From positions 1,488,001 to 1,552,000 of the forward strand of contig NZ_JACIFP010000001.1 in assembly GCF_014197435.1 (NCBI RefSeq): a stretch of DNA of 64,000 bases, in the 5' to 3' direction. The translations under genes and the position numbers were made by a program. Within the stretch, counting starts at the first letter, position 1; every line of letters starts with the position of its first letter. Below, piece after piece: positions 38,816 through 47,605 of this stretch. The DNA is from Gordonia humi. Its GTDB lineage: Bacteria; Actinomycetota; Actinomycetes; Mycobacteriales; Mycobacteriaceae. The notes under the pieces are model-generated. The model saw only the letters and a list, made by a program, of their open reading frames with translations, was not told the origin of the DNA and did no database searches.

Positions 38816-39856
38816 ATGGCTGTCCCGCACATCGACGGCGTGCTGACTCCGGCGCAGATCCGGGCGACGGGGCAGGCGATCTCGGCGATGCAGGAGCCCT
38901 CCGGCGCGCTCCCGTGGTTCCCCGGCGGCAAGACGGATCCGTGGGATCACGTCGAGTCCGCGATGGCGTTGGCCGCCTGCGGACTCCGCCGTCAGGCCGA
39001 CGCGGCCTACGAGTGGTCGCGACGCACCCAGCGTCCGGACGGGTCGTGGCCGTTGGAACTGCGCGAGGGCGTCGTCGTCGATCACGGCGTCGACAGCAAT
39101 TTCTGCGCGTACATCGCGGTCGGCGTGTGGCACCACTTCCTGGTGTTCGACGACGCCGGTTTCCTGCGACGCATGTGGCCGACGGTGAAGGCCGCGATCG
39201 GCCGGACCCTGAGCTTCGCACGCGCCGACGGCGCGTTCCGTTGGGCCGCGGACTACCGCACCGGCGACATGTTCCCGAACGTGTTGATCACCGGGAACGC
39301 GAGCATCTACTCGGCGCTGTACTGCGCCGCGTCGATCGCCGAGATCCTCGACGAGCCCGCCGACGAGTGGTCTGCCGCGGCGCGTCGTCTCGGCGCGGTG
39401 TTCGACGTCTGGACCGGCGATCGCACGGTGATGGACCCGGCGTCGAACCATTCGATGGACTGGTACTACCCGGTGCTCGGCGGTGCGGTCCGCGGTGACG
39501 CGGGACGTGAACTGATCGATGCGCGATGGGACGACTTCGTCGTCTCCGGTCTCGGAGCGCGCTGCGTCGACGATCACCCGTGGGTCACCGGCGCCGAGAC
39601 GTGCGAGCTGGCGATGGCCGTCGACGCGATCGGCGACGCCGACCGGGCCGTGACCCTCGTCGAGTCGATCCAGCACCTGCGCGATCCGGACGGTTCGTAC
39701 TGGACCGGTCTGGTGTTCTCCGACGGCAAACGCTGGCCGGTGGAGCAGAGCTGTTGGACATCGGCGACCGTCGTGCTCGCCGCCGACGCGATCAGCGGTG
39801 CGACGCCGGGCGGCGGCGTCTTCCGGGACATCGCAAGCAGTCGGATCGCGAGCTGA
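38816..39856 (+). CDS. (alpha/alpha)-barrel protein, prenyltransferase/cyclase- or glycosidase-like
   Basis: A 346-residue protein made of repeated helical hairpins. It starts with IRATGQAISAMQEPSGALPWFPGG and contains repeats such as RRTQRPDGSWPLE and LRDPDGSYWTG, which resemble QW-type repeats of prenyltransferase/terpene-cyclase barrels. The middle (DSNFCAYIAVGVWHHFL, DGAFRWA) also resembles six-hairpin glycosidases. No DxDD cyclase motif is seen. It is the last gene of the coupled fprB-GT4-methyltransferase run. I cannot choose between a binding role and catalysis. Confidence 0.6.
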   Translation: MAVPHIDGVLTPAQIRATGQAISAMQEPSGALPWFPGGKTDPWDHVESAMALAACGLRRQADAAYEWSRRTQRPDGSWPLELREGVVVDHGVDSNFCAYIAVGVWHHFLVFDDAGFLRRMWPTVKAAIGRTLSFARADGAFRWAADYRTGDMFPNVLITGNASIYSALYCAASIAEILDEPADEWSAAARRLGAVFDVWTGDRTVMDPASNHSMDWYYPVLGGAVRGDAGRELIDARWDDFVVSGLGARCVDDHPWVTGAETCELAMAVDAIGDADRAVTLVESIQHLRDPDGSYWTGLVFSDGKRWPVEQSCWTSATVVLAADAISGATPGGGVFRDIASSRIAS

Positions 39857-39959
39857 CGGGCCCCGCCGGTCGAGACCCTTCCGTCGGCCGAGTCCCGCCG
39901 GTTCGGCTCAGTGGACGTCCAGCCCCCGTGAACCCGAGACCTGCCCTACGCCAACGCGT

Positions 39960-39965
39960 TACGGT
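39960..39965 (+). promoter_or_regulatory. putative leaderless -10 element of the quinone oxidoreductase gene
   Basis: TACGGT is followed by GAGACG and the ATG at 39972. No Shine-Dalgarno is seen. Confidence 0.4.
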
Positions 39966-39971
39966 GAGACG

Positions 39972-40946
39972 ATGAAGGCTCAAGTGCTCGTCAGCGAGAC
40001 CGGTCCGGCCGGTCTCGAACTCCAGGACGTCCCCGCTCCCACCGCAGGCGACGGCCAGTACCTCGTCGACGTCCGCTCCTGCGGGGTCTGCTTCCCCGAC
40101 GTGTTGATGTCGAAGGGGGAGTACCAGCTGCGTCCGCCGCTGCCGTTCACCCCGGGCACCGAGGTGGCGGGCGTCGTCGCGCAGGCCCCGGACGGCGGCG
40201 CGTACCGGATCGGCGACCGCGTACTGGTGACGTCGATGACCGGTGGATTCTCCGAGCGGATCGCCTCGACCGAGCAGCAGATTCTGCCGATGCCGCCCGA
40301 GCTGACCTTCGACGAGGGCGCCGCGATGGGCATCAACTTTCAGACCGCGCTGTTCGCGTTGAAGCATCGGGCGCAGACGGCGCCCGGCGAGGTCGTCGGC
40401 GTCCTCGGTTCGGCGGGCGGGGTGGGGGTCGCCTCGATCCTGGTCGCGAAGGCCATGGGGTGCAAGGTGATCGCCGTGGTTCATCGCACCGGGCAGGAGG
40501 AGATGCTCCGCGCCCTGGGCGCCGACGAGGTGGTGCAGCTGACCGACGGCTGGAAGGATCGCGTTCTCGAACTGTCCGACGGCGGCGTCGACGTGCTGCT
40601 CGATCCGATCGGCGGCGACGCGTTCGACGAGGCGCTGCGCACCGTCGCGCCGGACGGTCGGTACGTGGTGATCGGATTCGCGGCGGGCGGCATCCCGTCG
40701 GCCAAGCTCAACCGCGTTCTGTTCCGCAACATCTCGATCGTCGGCGCCGCGTGGGGTGAGTACATCCGCTCGGCGGACCAGAACCTCCCGGCGCTGCTGC
40801 ACGACGACCTCACCGAGATGATCGCCGCCGGCCTGCGCCCGCCGGTGAGCACGGCCTACGAACTCGCCGACCTGCCTCAGGCCCTGGCCGATCTCGCGGA
40901 GGGGAAGGTCATGGGCAAAGCCGTGGTGCACGTGAGCGCCGGCTGA
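39972..40946 (+). CDS. NADPH:quinone oxidoreductase (zeta-crystallin-like, MDR family)
   Basis: A 324-residue medium-chain dehydrogenase/reductase. The catalytic domain (VRSCGVCFPDVLMSKGEYQ, PFTPGTEVAGVV) lacks the structural zinc Cys cluster, as in quinone reductases, and the NADPH motif is GVLGSAGGVGVASILVAKAMG. The C-terminal ADLPQALADLAEGKVMGKAVVHV is typical. The product probably reduces quinones or enones in the cytosol. It stands alone, with its own apparent leaderless promoter. Confidence 0.88.
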   Translation: MKAQVLVSETGPAGLELQDVPAPTAGDGQYLVDVRSCGVCFPDVLMSKGEYQLRPPLPFTPGTEVAGVVAQAPDGGAYRIGDRVLVTSMTGGFSERIASTEQQILPMPPELTFDEGAAMGINFQTALFALKHRAQTAPGEVVGVLGSAGGVGVASILVAKAMGCKVIAVVHRTGQEEMLRALGADEVVQLTDGWKDRVLELSDGGVDVLLDPIGGDAFDEALRTVAPDGRYVVIGFAAGGIPSAKLNRVLFRNISIVGAAWGEYIRSADQNLPALLHDDLTEMIAAGLRPPVSTAYELADLPQALADLAEGKVMGKAVVHVSAG

Positions 40947-41081
40947 CCGGGCCGGTGTCTCCGGCCGCACCCGGCCGTTCCGACTGCTCGGCCTGACTGA
41001 TCACCGGAGCCGCGGCGGCGAGCCGTACGGCGCCGCCGATGCCGATGGGGCCCTGCAGTGGATCCGGGTGGAATCCGGTGA

Positions 41082-41723
41082 TCAGAACTCGATCCGCTCC
41101 CAGTGATGGCCGCGGTACGACGAGTCGTCGCCGGTCAGCCATCCGCGGACGGCGGCGGCCACCTGCTCGGCCGTCGACACCGTGGTCCCGAAGTGCCGGT
41201 CCGGCGAGCCGTCCCGGTACTCGAGGAGGTACTCGTCGTCGGCCACTCTCTTGGTCTGGATGTAGACGTTCTCGCCGGTCTCGGCGATGACGAAGTCCTC
41301 CACTCGCATCGCTGGCACACACAGATCGATGAGCGACGGCGTGATCGTCGGGAACGGGTCGTCGCTCGAATAGACGAATGTGCCCGCGACGGCGTCGCGC
41401 GGGTCCAGCAGGACGCCGTGCTGCGGGTCGTAGACGGCGAAGCCCGCCCCGAACGCGAGGGGGATCACCGTCGCTCGTGCGAGTTCGACGGCGGGGAACC
41501 GCGACGGGACGAAGACGCAGTCGCCGGTCGCCTCGAGCGGGAAGACGGACAGGAAACCGGAGGCGTCCTCGATCGGGCCGTGCGCTCGGGTGATCGCGTC
41601 CGCGAGCGCGGCCGCCTCGGGGGCGGCCGGTGCGTCGGACTCGTCCTGCTCCACGGCGTGGCGCGACGCGGTCTCGGGATCGTCCGCGAACCGGACGGGA
41701 ATCAGCCATTGGTCGTAGCTCAC
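41082..41723 (-). CDS. hypothetical 213-aa protein
   Basis: Not recognised. The protein is acidic, mixed alpha/beta, with no signal peptide or membrane helix; notable segments are VSYDQWLIPVRFADDPETA, GFAVYDPQHGVLLDPRDA and a C-terminal TAEQVAAAVRGWLTGDDSSYRGHHWERIEF. GTG 41723 is chosen because TACTGT lies 7 nt upstream; the longer frame to 42044 runs antisense to nothing sensible and overlaps the amidohydrolase. It lies 157 nt downstream of the amidohydrolase gene on the same strand. Confidence 0.6.
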   Translation of the reverse strand: MSYDQWLIPVRFADDPETASRHAVEQDESDAPAAPEAAALADAITRAHGPIEDASGFLSVFPLEATGDCVFVPSRFPAVELARATVIPLAFGAGFAVYDPQHGVLLDPRDAVAGTFVYSSDDPFPTITPSLIDLCVPAMRVEDFVIAETGENVYIQTKRVADDEYLLEYRDGSPDRHFGTTVSTAEQVAAAVRGWLTGDDSSYRGHHWERIEF

Positions 41724-41730
41724 GCCGTCG

Positions 41731-41736
41731 ACAGTA
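41731..41736 (-). promoter_or_regulatory. putative leaderless -10 element of the 213-aa hypothetical gene
   Basis: On the minus strand TACTGT is followed by CGACGGC (7 nt) and the GTG at 41723. The rest of the 157-bp gap shows nothing obvious. Confidence 0.4.
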
Positions 41737-41880
41737 ACGGTCGGTGGACGATCCGTAGGTCGTTCGGCCGACCGCTCGCGGGGAACGGGCACGTCGGCGG
41801 GCAGTTCCGGATCCGCCGGGCCGGTGTGTCTAGTCCGGCGCGATCGGTGGGCGGTCGTGGGCCCGTAGCGGCGGAGGAGG

Positions 41881-42798
41881 TCAGTCGATCGCGAACAGTT
41901 GTGCGGCGTTGTGGTGCAGCACGCGTCGCAGCCACTCGTCGCCGAGGTCGAGCCGGACCAGCGCGTCGAGGGCGTGCGGATAACCGTAGGGGATGTTCGG
42001 GAAGTCGGTGCCGAGAAGGATCTTGTGCCCGAGGTCGGCGACACGGCCCATCAGTTCGCGCGGATAGGGGGCGTCCTCCTCGGAGAAGTCGGTGAACGAC
42101 ATCGTCGTGTCGAGGCGGACGTTCTCGAAACGCTCGGCGAGGGAGAGGAACTCGGCGTACTCCGGGGTGCCCATGTGCGCGATGATCAACGGCAGCCTCG
42201 GGTACCGACGCATCAGGGCCTCGATCGGTTCGGGACCGGTGAACGTGCCCGGAGCCGGACCGGAGCCGCAGTGGATCACCACCGGGACCTGCGCGTCGTC
42301 GATCACGCCCCAGACGTCGTCGAGCAGCGGATCGAGCGGGGAGTACTCGCCGACCTGGATGTGTGATTTGAACACGCGGGTGCCCGCCTCGATCGCGGCG
42401 CGCGTGTACTCGCCCGCACCCGGCTCGGGGTAGAACGTCGACGTGTGCAGGCAGTCGGGGTGGGCGGCGGCGAAATCGGCCGCCCAGGAGTTGAGCCACT
42501 GCGCCATCTCCGCCTTGTGCGGGTACAGCATCGACGAGTACGCCAGCACACCGAACGACCGGAGGGCTTCGACGCGTCGCTCCTCCTCGGCCTTGTAGGC
42601 GATCGGCCACTCGCGGCCGATCAGCGGGCCCGCCGAGTCGAAGTACGCCCACACCTTGTCGAGCACGCGGGACGGCATGAAATGTGTGTGGACGTCGATG
42701 ATCCCGGTGAGACCGAGGCGTTGCCAGACGCCGCGGACGGCCTCGGCCTCTTCGAGTGAGAACGGCTGCGGGGAGTGGTCGTCGCACATGAGGCCCAC
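41881..42798 (-). CDS. amidohydrolase family protein (ACMSD-like TIM barrel)
   Basis: A 305-residue metal-dependent hydrolase of amidohydrolase family 2. The metal-binding IIDVHTHF (His37, His39) is followed by VIHCGSG, IIAHMGTPEYAEF and LLGTDFPN, whose Asp is catalytic. Family members include decarboxylases and hydrolases of aromatic or cyclic carboxylates; the substrate is unknown. It starts 4 nt after the stop of the thioesterase gene, so the two form an operon. ATG 42789 is an alternative start. Confidence 0.85.
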   Translation of the reverse strand: MGLMCDDHSPQPFSLEEAEAVRGVWQRLGLTGIIDVHTHFMPSRVLDKVWAYFDSAGPLIGREWPIAYKAEEERRVEALRSFGVLAYSSMLYPHKAEMAQWLNSWAADFAAAHPDCLHTSTFYPEPGAGEYTRAAIEAGTRVFKSHIQVGEYSPLDPLLDDVWGVIDDAQVPVVIHCGSGPAPGTFTGPEPIEALMRRYPRLPLIIAHMGTPEYAEFLSLAERFENVRLDTTMSFTDFSEEDAPYPRELMGRVADLGHKILLGTDFPNIPYGYPHALDALVRLDLGDEWLRRVLHHNAAQLFAID

Positions 42799-42802
42799 AT
42801 TA

Positions 42803-43459
42803 CTAGGGCGTCCTAGCGATGGCGGCCAACACCTCGTCGCGGCCCGGGAAATCCTTGGGGCGGATCATGATCGCCTCGCCGTCGGCGGTCACGCCCTCGC
42901 GGTCGCGGACTTCGACGTGAACGAACGTCTTGCGATCCTGTGTGCCGGTCACCTCGGCGCGCAGGTCGACGCGGCCGAGCTTCGTGGGCCGCAGGTAGCG
43001 AACCGTGAGGGTTCCGGTGAAGTGCGGCATGTTGACGATCGTGCTCGCGCATTCGCCGACCAACTGGTCCATCAGGAGCGCCAGGACGCCGCCGTGCACC
43101 AGTCCGCCGGGGCCCTCGTAGGCCGCGCCGAGGTGCACCGAACCCGTCGACACCCCGGCGCCGTGCTCGGGTCGCAGCGGCGGTGCGATCGGATTGCGCA
43201 GGCCGGTGGCCGCATTGCCCCACGGCATGCCCCGCAGATCACGGGTGAACGGCGTGCCGTATCCGCCGGGCTTCTGGTGCACGCGGAGCTCGGCGGTGAT
43301 CTCGTCGATGCGCGCGCGGGCCCGATCGAGCACGGCGTCGTCGACCTCGGAACGGATCACCGCGTCGATGAGGCCGCGCACCGAGTCGGTCAGCGGTTCG
43401 ACGACCGCGAGGCGTCGCTCGATCTCGTCGGGGTCGATGTCTTCGAGTCGGAATTCCAT
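42803..43459 (-). CDS. PaaI-type hotdog thioesterase
   Basis: A 218-residue protein. The C-terminal half is a hotdog-fold acyl-CoA thioesterase with the HGG motif in GGLVHGGVLALLMDQ and TLTVRYLRPTKLGR; the N-terminal 80 residues are helical (MEFRLEDIDPDEIERRL). ATG 43459 has GAGGTG upstream and replaces a longer frame. It hydrolyses acyl-CoA thioesters, probably in lipid or sterol catabolism. It is divergent from the TetR-P450 operon, sharing the 151-bp control region with two KstR-like motifs. Confidence 0.85.
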   Translation of the reverse strand: MEFRLEDIDPDEIERRLAVVEPLTDSVRGLIDAVIRSEVDDAVLDRARARIDEITAELRVHQKPGGYGTPFTRDLRGMPWGNAATGLRNPIAPPLRPEHGAGVSTGSVHLGAAYEGPGGLVHGGVLALLMDQLVGECASTIVNMPHFTGTLTVRYLRPTKLGRVDLRAEVTGTQDRKTFVHVEVRDREGVTADGEAIMIRPKDFPGRDEVLAAIARTP

Positions 43460-43526
43460 GTCGCACCTCGTCGCTGCCGATGATGGGATCAGGCACTGGT
43501 GCCTCTCCAACGTCATACCAGAGAAG

Positions 43527-43564
43527 TGGAACACGTTTCAGTCGGCCCTCCGGAACTTGTTCTG
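43527..43564. promoter_or_regulatory. two KstR-like operator motifs in the divergent thioesterase/TetR region
   Basis: TGGAACACGTTTCA (43527-43540) matches TNNAACNNGTTNNA exactly and is nearly palindromic. GGAACTTGTTCTG (43552-43564) repeats the AACNNGTT core 24 nt later. They lie between the thioesterase start (43459) and the TetR start (43611), so could control both. The neighbouring TetR itself is an alternative binder. Confidence 0.55.
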
Positions 43565-43574
43565 GACAGGTGTC

Positions 43575-43603
43575 TGGACTTAGGTTCGGCCGTGGAGTAG
43601 CGT
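43575..43603 (+). promoter_or_regulatory. leaderless promoter of the TetR-P450 operon
   Basis: TGGACT (43575-43580) and TAGCGT (43598-43603) are 17 bp apart, and the ATG at 43611 follows 7 nt after the -10. No Shine-Dalgarno is present. Confidence 0.5.
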
Positions 43604-43610
43604 CACTCCC

Positions 43611-44195
43611 ATGACCACTCCCCTGGAAACCGAGTCCACCCGTCGCCGCCTCACTCCGCAGCAGGCGGAGAAGATCGCGAAGATGACCGACGCCGCGGTG
43701 GAGATCGTGCTCGCCGACGGATTCGACAAGCTGTCGGTCCGCGACGTAGCCAAGCGCGCCGGTGTCGCGCCGGCGACCGCGTACACCTACTTCAGCTCCA
43801 AGGGGCATCTGGTCGCCGAGGTCTTCTGGCGGCGCCTCGCGGTCGGTGTGCCCGAGCCGGATTCGTCCCTGCCGGTGTTCGAGCGGGTCGCGCAGGTCCT
43901 GCGCGGGGTGTCGATGGTCGTCGCAGGCGAGGGTCAGCTCGGTGGGGCGGTGACCGTCGCACTGCTGTCCGACGATCCCGAGTCGCAGCACCTGCGTCTG
44001 CGCATCGGCGGATTCATCCACGACCGGCTCGCGGGCGCCGTCGGCGACGACGTCGACGATCCGCAGGGGCTGATCGACGCGCTCCAGATGCTCTATGCCG
44101 GCGGACTGGTGACCGCGGGCATGGGGCACCTCACCTATGAGGCCACCTCTGAGCGGCTCGTCGCCGCTGCCAAGCTACTGATGGGACAGCCATGA
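43611..44195 (+). CDS. TetR-family regulator of the CYP123/CYP51 operon
   Basis: A 194-residue TetR-type repressor. The N-terminal helix-turn-helix is ILADGFDKLSVRDVAKRAGVAPATAYTYFSSKGHLVAEVF; the C-terminal ligand-binding half is helical. The gene is first in an operon whose order (TetR, CYP123, SDR, CYP51, ferredoxin) matches Rv0767c to Rv0763c in M. tuberculosis. It probably represses its own promoter and perhaps the divergent thioesterase operon. The stop overlaps the P450 start (ATGA). Confidence 0.88.
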   Translation: MTTPLETESTRRRLTPQQAEKIAKMTDAAVEIVLADGFDKLSVRDVAKRAGVAPATAYTYFSSKGHLVAEVFWRRLAVGVPEPDSSLPVFERVAQVLRGVSMVVAGEGQLGGAVTVALLSDDPESQHLRLRIGGFIHDRLAGAVGDDVDDPQGLIDALQMLYAGGLVTAGMGHLTYEATSERLVAAAKLLMGQP

Positions 44196-45442
44196 CCGTC
44201 ACCGACTCCGATATGCAGCAGAGCATTCCGTTCGATCCCTACGACTACGGCTTCCACGAGGATCCGTATCCGACGTACGCGAGACTGCGGGCGCAGGAGC
44301 CGGTCCACCACAACGTCGACGGCGACTTCTGGGCGTTGTCGCGGCACCAGGACGTCGCCGACGCCTTCCGCGACAACGTACGCCTGTCCAACAGCTGGGG
44401 CGTCTCCCTCGACCCGGCGGCCTACAACGAGAACGCCGAGTTCTCGATGAGCTTCCTGGCGATGGACGATCCACGCCACCTGCGCCTGCGGAAGCTGGTG
44501 TCGAAGGGCTTCACACCCCGCCGCGTCGGCGAGTTGGCGCCGCGCATCGCCGAACTGACCGCGCGGCATTGGGATCGATGCCTTCAGCTGGGCGACTTCG
44601 ACTTCGTTCACGACTTCGCCGGACTCCTTCCGATGGATGTGGTCTCCGAACTGCTCGGAGTCGGCGAATCCGACCGCGCGCACCTGCGCACCCAGTCGGA
44701 TCTGCTGATCCACCGCGAAGAGGGCGTCACGGACGTCCCCGAGGCGGCGATCCACGCCTACCTCGATCTCCACGGCTTCTACTCGTCGCTGCTGGCCGAA
44801 CGACGCGCGAGTCCCGGCGACGACCTGATCTCGGCACTGACCACGGCTGAACTCGTCGACGGCGGGGAGCGCACCGCGCTCAGTGACGACGAGATCATCG
44901 GTTTCATGATGCTGATGGTGGTCGCGGGGAACGAGACGACCACCAAACTACTGGCGAACTCGGTGTACTGGGGGGCCCGGAGCGCCGACCAGATCGCGCC
45001 GATCATCGCCGCGTCGACCGACGCCGACACCGCGGTCGAGGCGGTGACGCCGTGGGTGCAGGAGACCCTGCGCTACGACACGTCGACGCAGATGCTGGTC
45101 CGCAGGGTCGTCGACGACGTCGAGTACGGCGGATTCACCATTCCGGCGGGAGATCGTGTGCTTCTGCTGATCGGCTCGGCCAACCGCGACGAGGAGGTGT
45201 TCGGCCATGACGCCGATCGGTATCGGATCGGCCGCGACAGCGACCGCACCATCATGAGCTTCGGGCTGGGCACTCACTTCTGCCTCGGCGCGCACCTGGC
45301 CAGACTGGAGACCGAGATCGGCCTCGCCCAGATCGCCCGCACGGTGCGTTCCTTCGACGTGGACGTGGCCGGCAGCAATCGCGTCCACTCGGTGAACGTC
45401 CGAGGCTTCGCCGATCTGCCGATGACCGTGAAGGCGCGGTGA
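44192..45442 (+). CDS. cytochrome P450 (CYP123-like)
   Basis: A 416-residue P450 monooxygenase. The heme-binding motif FGLGTHFCLGAHLA (Cys364), the I-helix AGNETTTK and the ETLRYD segment are all present. By position between the TetR and SDR genes it corresponds to CYP123 (Rv0766c). It would receive electrons from the ferredoxin at the operon's end and a reductase such as FprB. Substrate unknown; a steroid or lipid is suggested by the context. Confidence 0.9.
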   Translation: MTVTDSDMQQSIPFDPYDYGFHEDPYPTYARLRAQEPVHHNVDGDFWALSRHQDVADAFRDNVRLSNSWGVSLDPAAYNENAEFSMSFLAMDDPRHLRLRKLVSKGFTPRRVGELAPRIAELTARHWDRCLQLGDFDFVHDFAGLLPMDVVSELLGVGESDRAHLRTQSDLLIHREEGVTDVPEAAIHAYLDLHGFYSSLLAERRASPGDDLISALTTAELVDGGERTALSDDEIIGFMMLMVVAGNETTTKLLANSVYWGARSADQIAPIIAASTDADTAVEAVTPWVQETLRYDTSTQMLVRRVVDDVEYGGFTIPAGDRVLLLIGSANRDEEVFGHDADRYRIGRDSDRTIMSFGLGTHFCLGAHLARLETEIGLAQIARTVRSFDVDVAGSNRVHSVNVRGFADLPMTVKAR

Positions 45443-45449
45443 GGAGGGC

Positions 45450-46238
45450 ATGCCTCGATTCCAACCGCACCCCGAGCGACGACCGGTCCTGGTGGCGGGT
45501 GCGTCGTCGGGTATCGGAGAAGCCACGGCTCGCCGTCTGGCCGCGCTCGGCCACCCGGTGGCGCTCGGCGCGCGTCGCGTCGAGAAGCTGACGGTACTCG
45601 CCGACGAGATCGTCGCCGCGGGCGGCGAAGCCGTTCCGGTGGAACTGGACGTCACCTCCGACGAGTCGGTGATCTCGGCGGTCGCCGCCGCGCAGGCCGA
45701 ACTCGGCCCGTTGGAAGTCGTCGTCTCCGGTGCGGGCGACCTGCAGATCGGTCGTGCACACGAGATGCCGGTGAGCGAGTGGGCAGCCCAGATCGACGTG
45801 CACCTGGTCGGCGCGTATCGGCTCTACCGCGCGGTGGTCCCCGACATGATCGAGCGGCGACGCGGCGATGTCGTCTTCATCGGCTCGGACGTCGTCTCTC
45901 ATCCGCGGCCCTGGTCGTCGGCGTACGTCGCCGCGAAGTACGGGGTCGAAGGGCTCGTGGCGACCGTCCACATGGAGCTCGAGGGCACGGGTGTGCGCGC
46001 GGGCGTCGTCCGCCCCGGTCAGACGCTCACCGGCATGGGCATGAACCTCGACCAGCAGGCCACCGAGGGAATGCTCAACGATTGGATCGCATTCGGCCTC
46101 GCTCGCCACGGACACTTTCTCAAGCCCGACGACCTGGCACACGCGGTGGAGGCCATGATCAGTCTTCCCCCGGGCGCTCACATGAAAGCCGTCGACGTCG
46201 AAGCCGAAGGCAGACTGACCTCTCAGACACAGTCCTGA
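45450..46238 (+). CDS. short-chain dehydrogenase/reductase
   Basis: A 262-residue SDR. The NAD(P) motif is VAGASSGIGEATARRLAALG and the catalytic YxxxK is in SSAYVAAKYG, with an upstream Ser in FIGSDVVSH. The ribosome-binding site GAGGAGGG precedes the ATG. It sits between the two P450 genes as in the mycobacterial cluster (Rv0765c) and probably oxidises or reduces a hydroxyl/keto group on the P450 substrate. Confidence 0.88.
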   Translation: MPRFQPHPERRPVLVAGASSGIGEATARRLAALGHPVALGARRVEKLTVLADEIVAAGGEAVPVELDVTSDESVISAVAAAQAELGPLEVVVSGAGDLQIGRAHEMPVSEWAAQIDVHLVGAYRLYRAVVPDMIERRRGDVVFIGSDVVSHPRPWSSAYVAAKYGVEGLVATVHMELEGTGVRAGVVRPGQTLTGMGMNLDQQATEGMLNDWIAFGLARHGHFLKPDDLAHAVEAMISLPPGAHMKAVDVEAEGRLTSQTQS

Positions 46239-46252
46239 ATCAGGAGAATCCC

Positions 46253-47605
46253 ATGACTGCTGTGACCTCGAAACGAGTCTCCGGCGGGACCGGAGAACAC
46301 GGCCATCTCGACGAGATGGCGACCGATCCCATCGGCCTGTTCCAACGCGTCCGCGACGAGTGCGGCGACGTCGGCGCTTTCCAGCTCGCTGATCGGGAAG
46401 TGGTCCTGGTCAGCGGTGCCGCGGCGAACGAAGAGTTCTTCCGTGCCCCCGACGAGGTGCTCGACCAGGCCGCGGCCTACCCGTTCATGACGCCGGTGTT
46501 CGGTGAGGGCGTCGTGTTCGACACCAGCCCGGAGCGTCGCAGCGAGATGCTGCACAACCAGGCGCTCAAAGGCGCGCACATGAAGCAGCACGCGATCACC
46601 ATTCCGAACGAGGTGGAGCGCATCATCGCCGACTGGGGCGACGAGGGCGAGATCGATCTGTTGGAGTTCTTCGCCGAGTTGACGATGTACACGTCGTCGT
46701 CGTGCCTGATCGGCGGGAAGTTCCGCGAGGAGCTCGACGGTCATGTGGCGCACCTGTTCCACGATCTGGAGAAGGGCACCGATCCGATCGCCTACGTCGA
46801 CATGCACGCCGACATCGAGAGCTTCCGGCGACGTGATGCCGCGCGGGCGGAGTTGGTGGAGTTCATCGGGAAGATCATGGACGGGCGGGTGGCGAATCCG
46901 CCGGAGAGCAAGGATGATCGCGATCTCGTCGACGTCCTGGTCTCGTTGATGAACGACGACGGTTCGCCGATGTTCGACGCGAACACTGTCACGGGCATCT
47001 TCATCTCGATGATGTTCGCCGGGCACCACACGACGTCGGGCACGGCCGCATGGACGCTGATCGAGTTGCTGAAGAATCCGGACTGTCTTGCCCAGGTCAC
47101 CGACGAACTCGACGGCATCTACGCCGACGGCATCGAGTACTCGTTCGCCGCGATGCGGCAGATCCCGAAACTCGAGGGCGCGCTCAAGGAGGCGTTGCGG
47201 CTGCATCCGCCGTTGATCATTCTGATGCGTGTGGTGCAGGAGTCGTTCGAGGTCGGCGGCGTCACCGTCGAGGAGGGGCAGTCGATCGCGGTGTCGCCGG
47301 CTGTCTCCAATCGTCTGCCGGAGGACTTTCCCGATCCGGACTCGTTCGATCCGGGACGGTATGCCGAGGGGCGTCAGGAAGACCTGGTGAATCGGTGGAC
47401 GTGGATTCCGTTCGGGGCGGGACGGCACCGGTGTGTCGGCGCCCAGTTCGCGATGATGCAGCTCAAGGCCATCTTCTCGGTGCTGTTGCGCAACTACGAG
47501 TTCGAGTTGACGCAGGATCCGGACAGCTATCGCAACGACCACTCGAAGATGGTCGTGCAGTTGCAGCAGCCGTGTCGAGTGGCGTACCGGCGTCGGAGCG
47601 TGTGA
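46253..47605 (+). CDS. cyp51: CYP51-type sterol 14-alpha-demethylase
   Basis: A 450-residue P450 orthologous to M. tuberculosis CYP51: shared segments include FQRVRDECGDVG, YPFMTPVFGEGVVFD, ISMMFAGHHTTSGTA, the EALRLHPP helix-K region and FGAGRHRCVGAQFA with the heme Cys at 394, the same number as in M. tuberculosis. It oxidatively removes the 14-alpha methyl of sterols in other organisms; the bacterial physiological substrate is not settled. ATG 46253 follows CAGGAG. Its stop overlaps the ferredoxin start. Confidence 0.94.
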   Translation: MTAVTSKRVSGGTGEHGHLDEMATDPIGLFQRVRDECGDVGAFQLADREVVLVSGAAANEEFFRAPDEVLDQAAAYPFMTPVFGEGVVFDTSPERRSEMLHNQALKGAHMKQHAITIPNEVERIIADWGDEGEIDLLEFFAELTMYTSSSCLIGGKFREELDGHVAHLFHDLEKGTDPIAYVDMHADIESFRRRDAARAELVEFIGKIMDGRVANPPESKDDRDLVDVLVSLMNDDGSPMFDANTVTGIFISMMFAGHHTTSGTAAWTLIELLKNPDCLAQVTDELDGIYADGIEYSFAAMRQIPKLEGALKEALRLHPPLIILMRVVQESFEVGGVTVEEGQSIAVSPAVSNRLPEDFPDPDSFDPGRYAEGRQEDLVNRWTWIPFGAGRHRCVGAQFAMMQLKAIFSVLLRNYEFELTQDPDSYRNDHSKMVVQLQQPCRVAYRRRSV

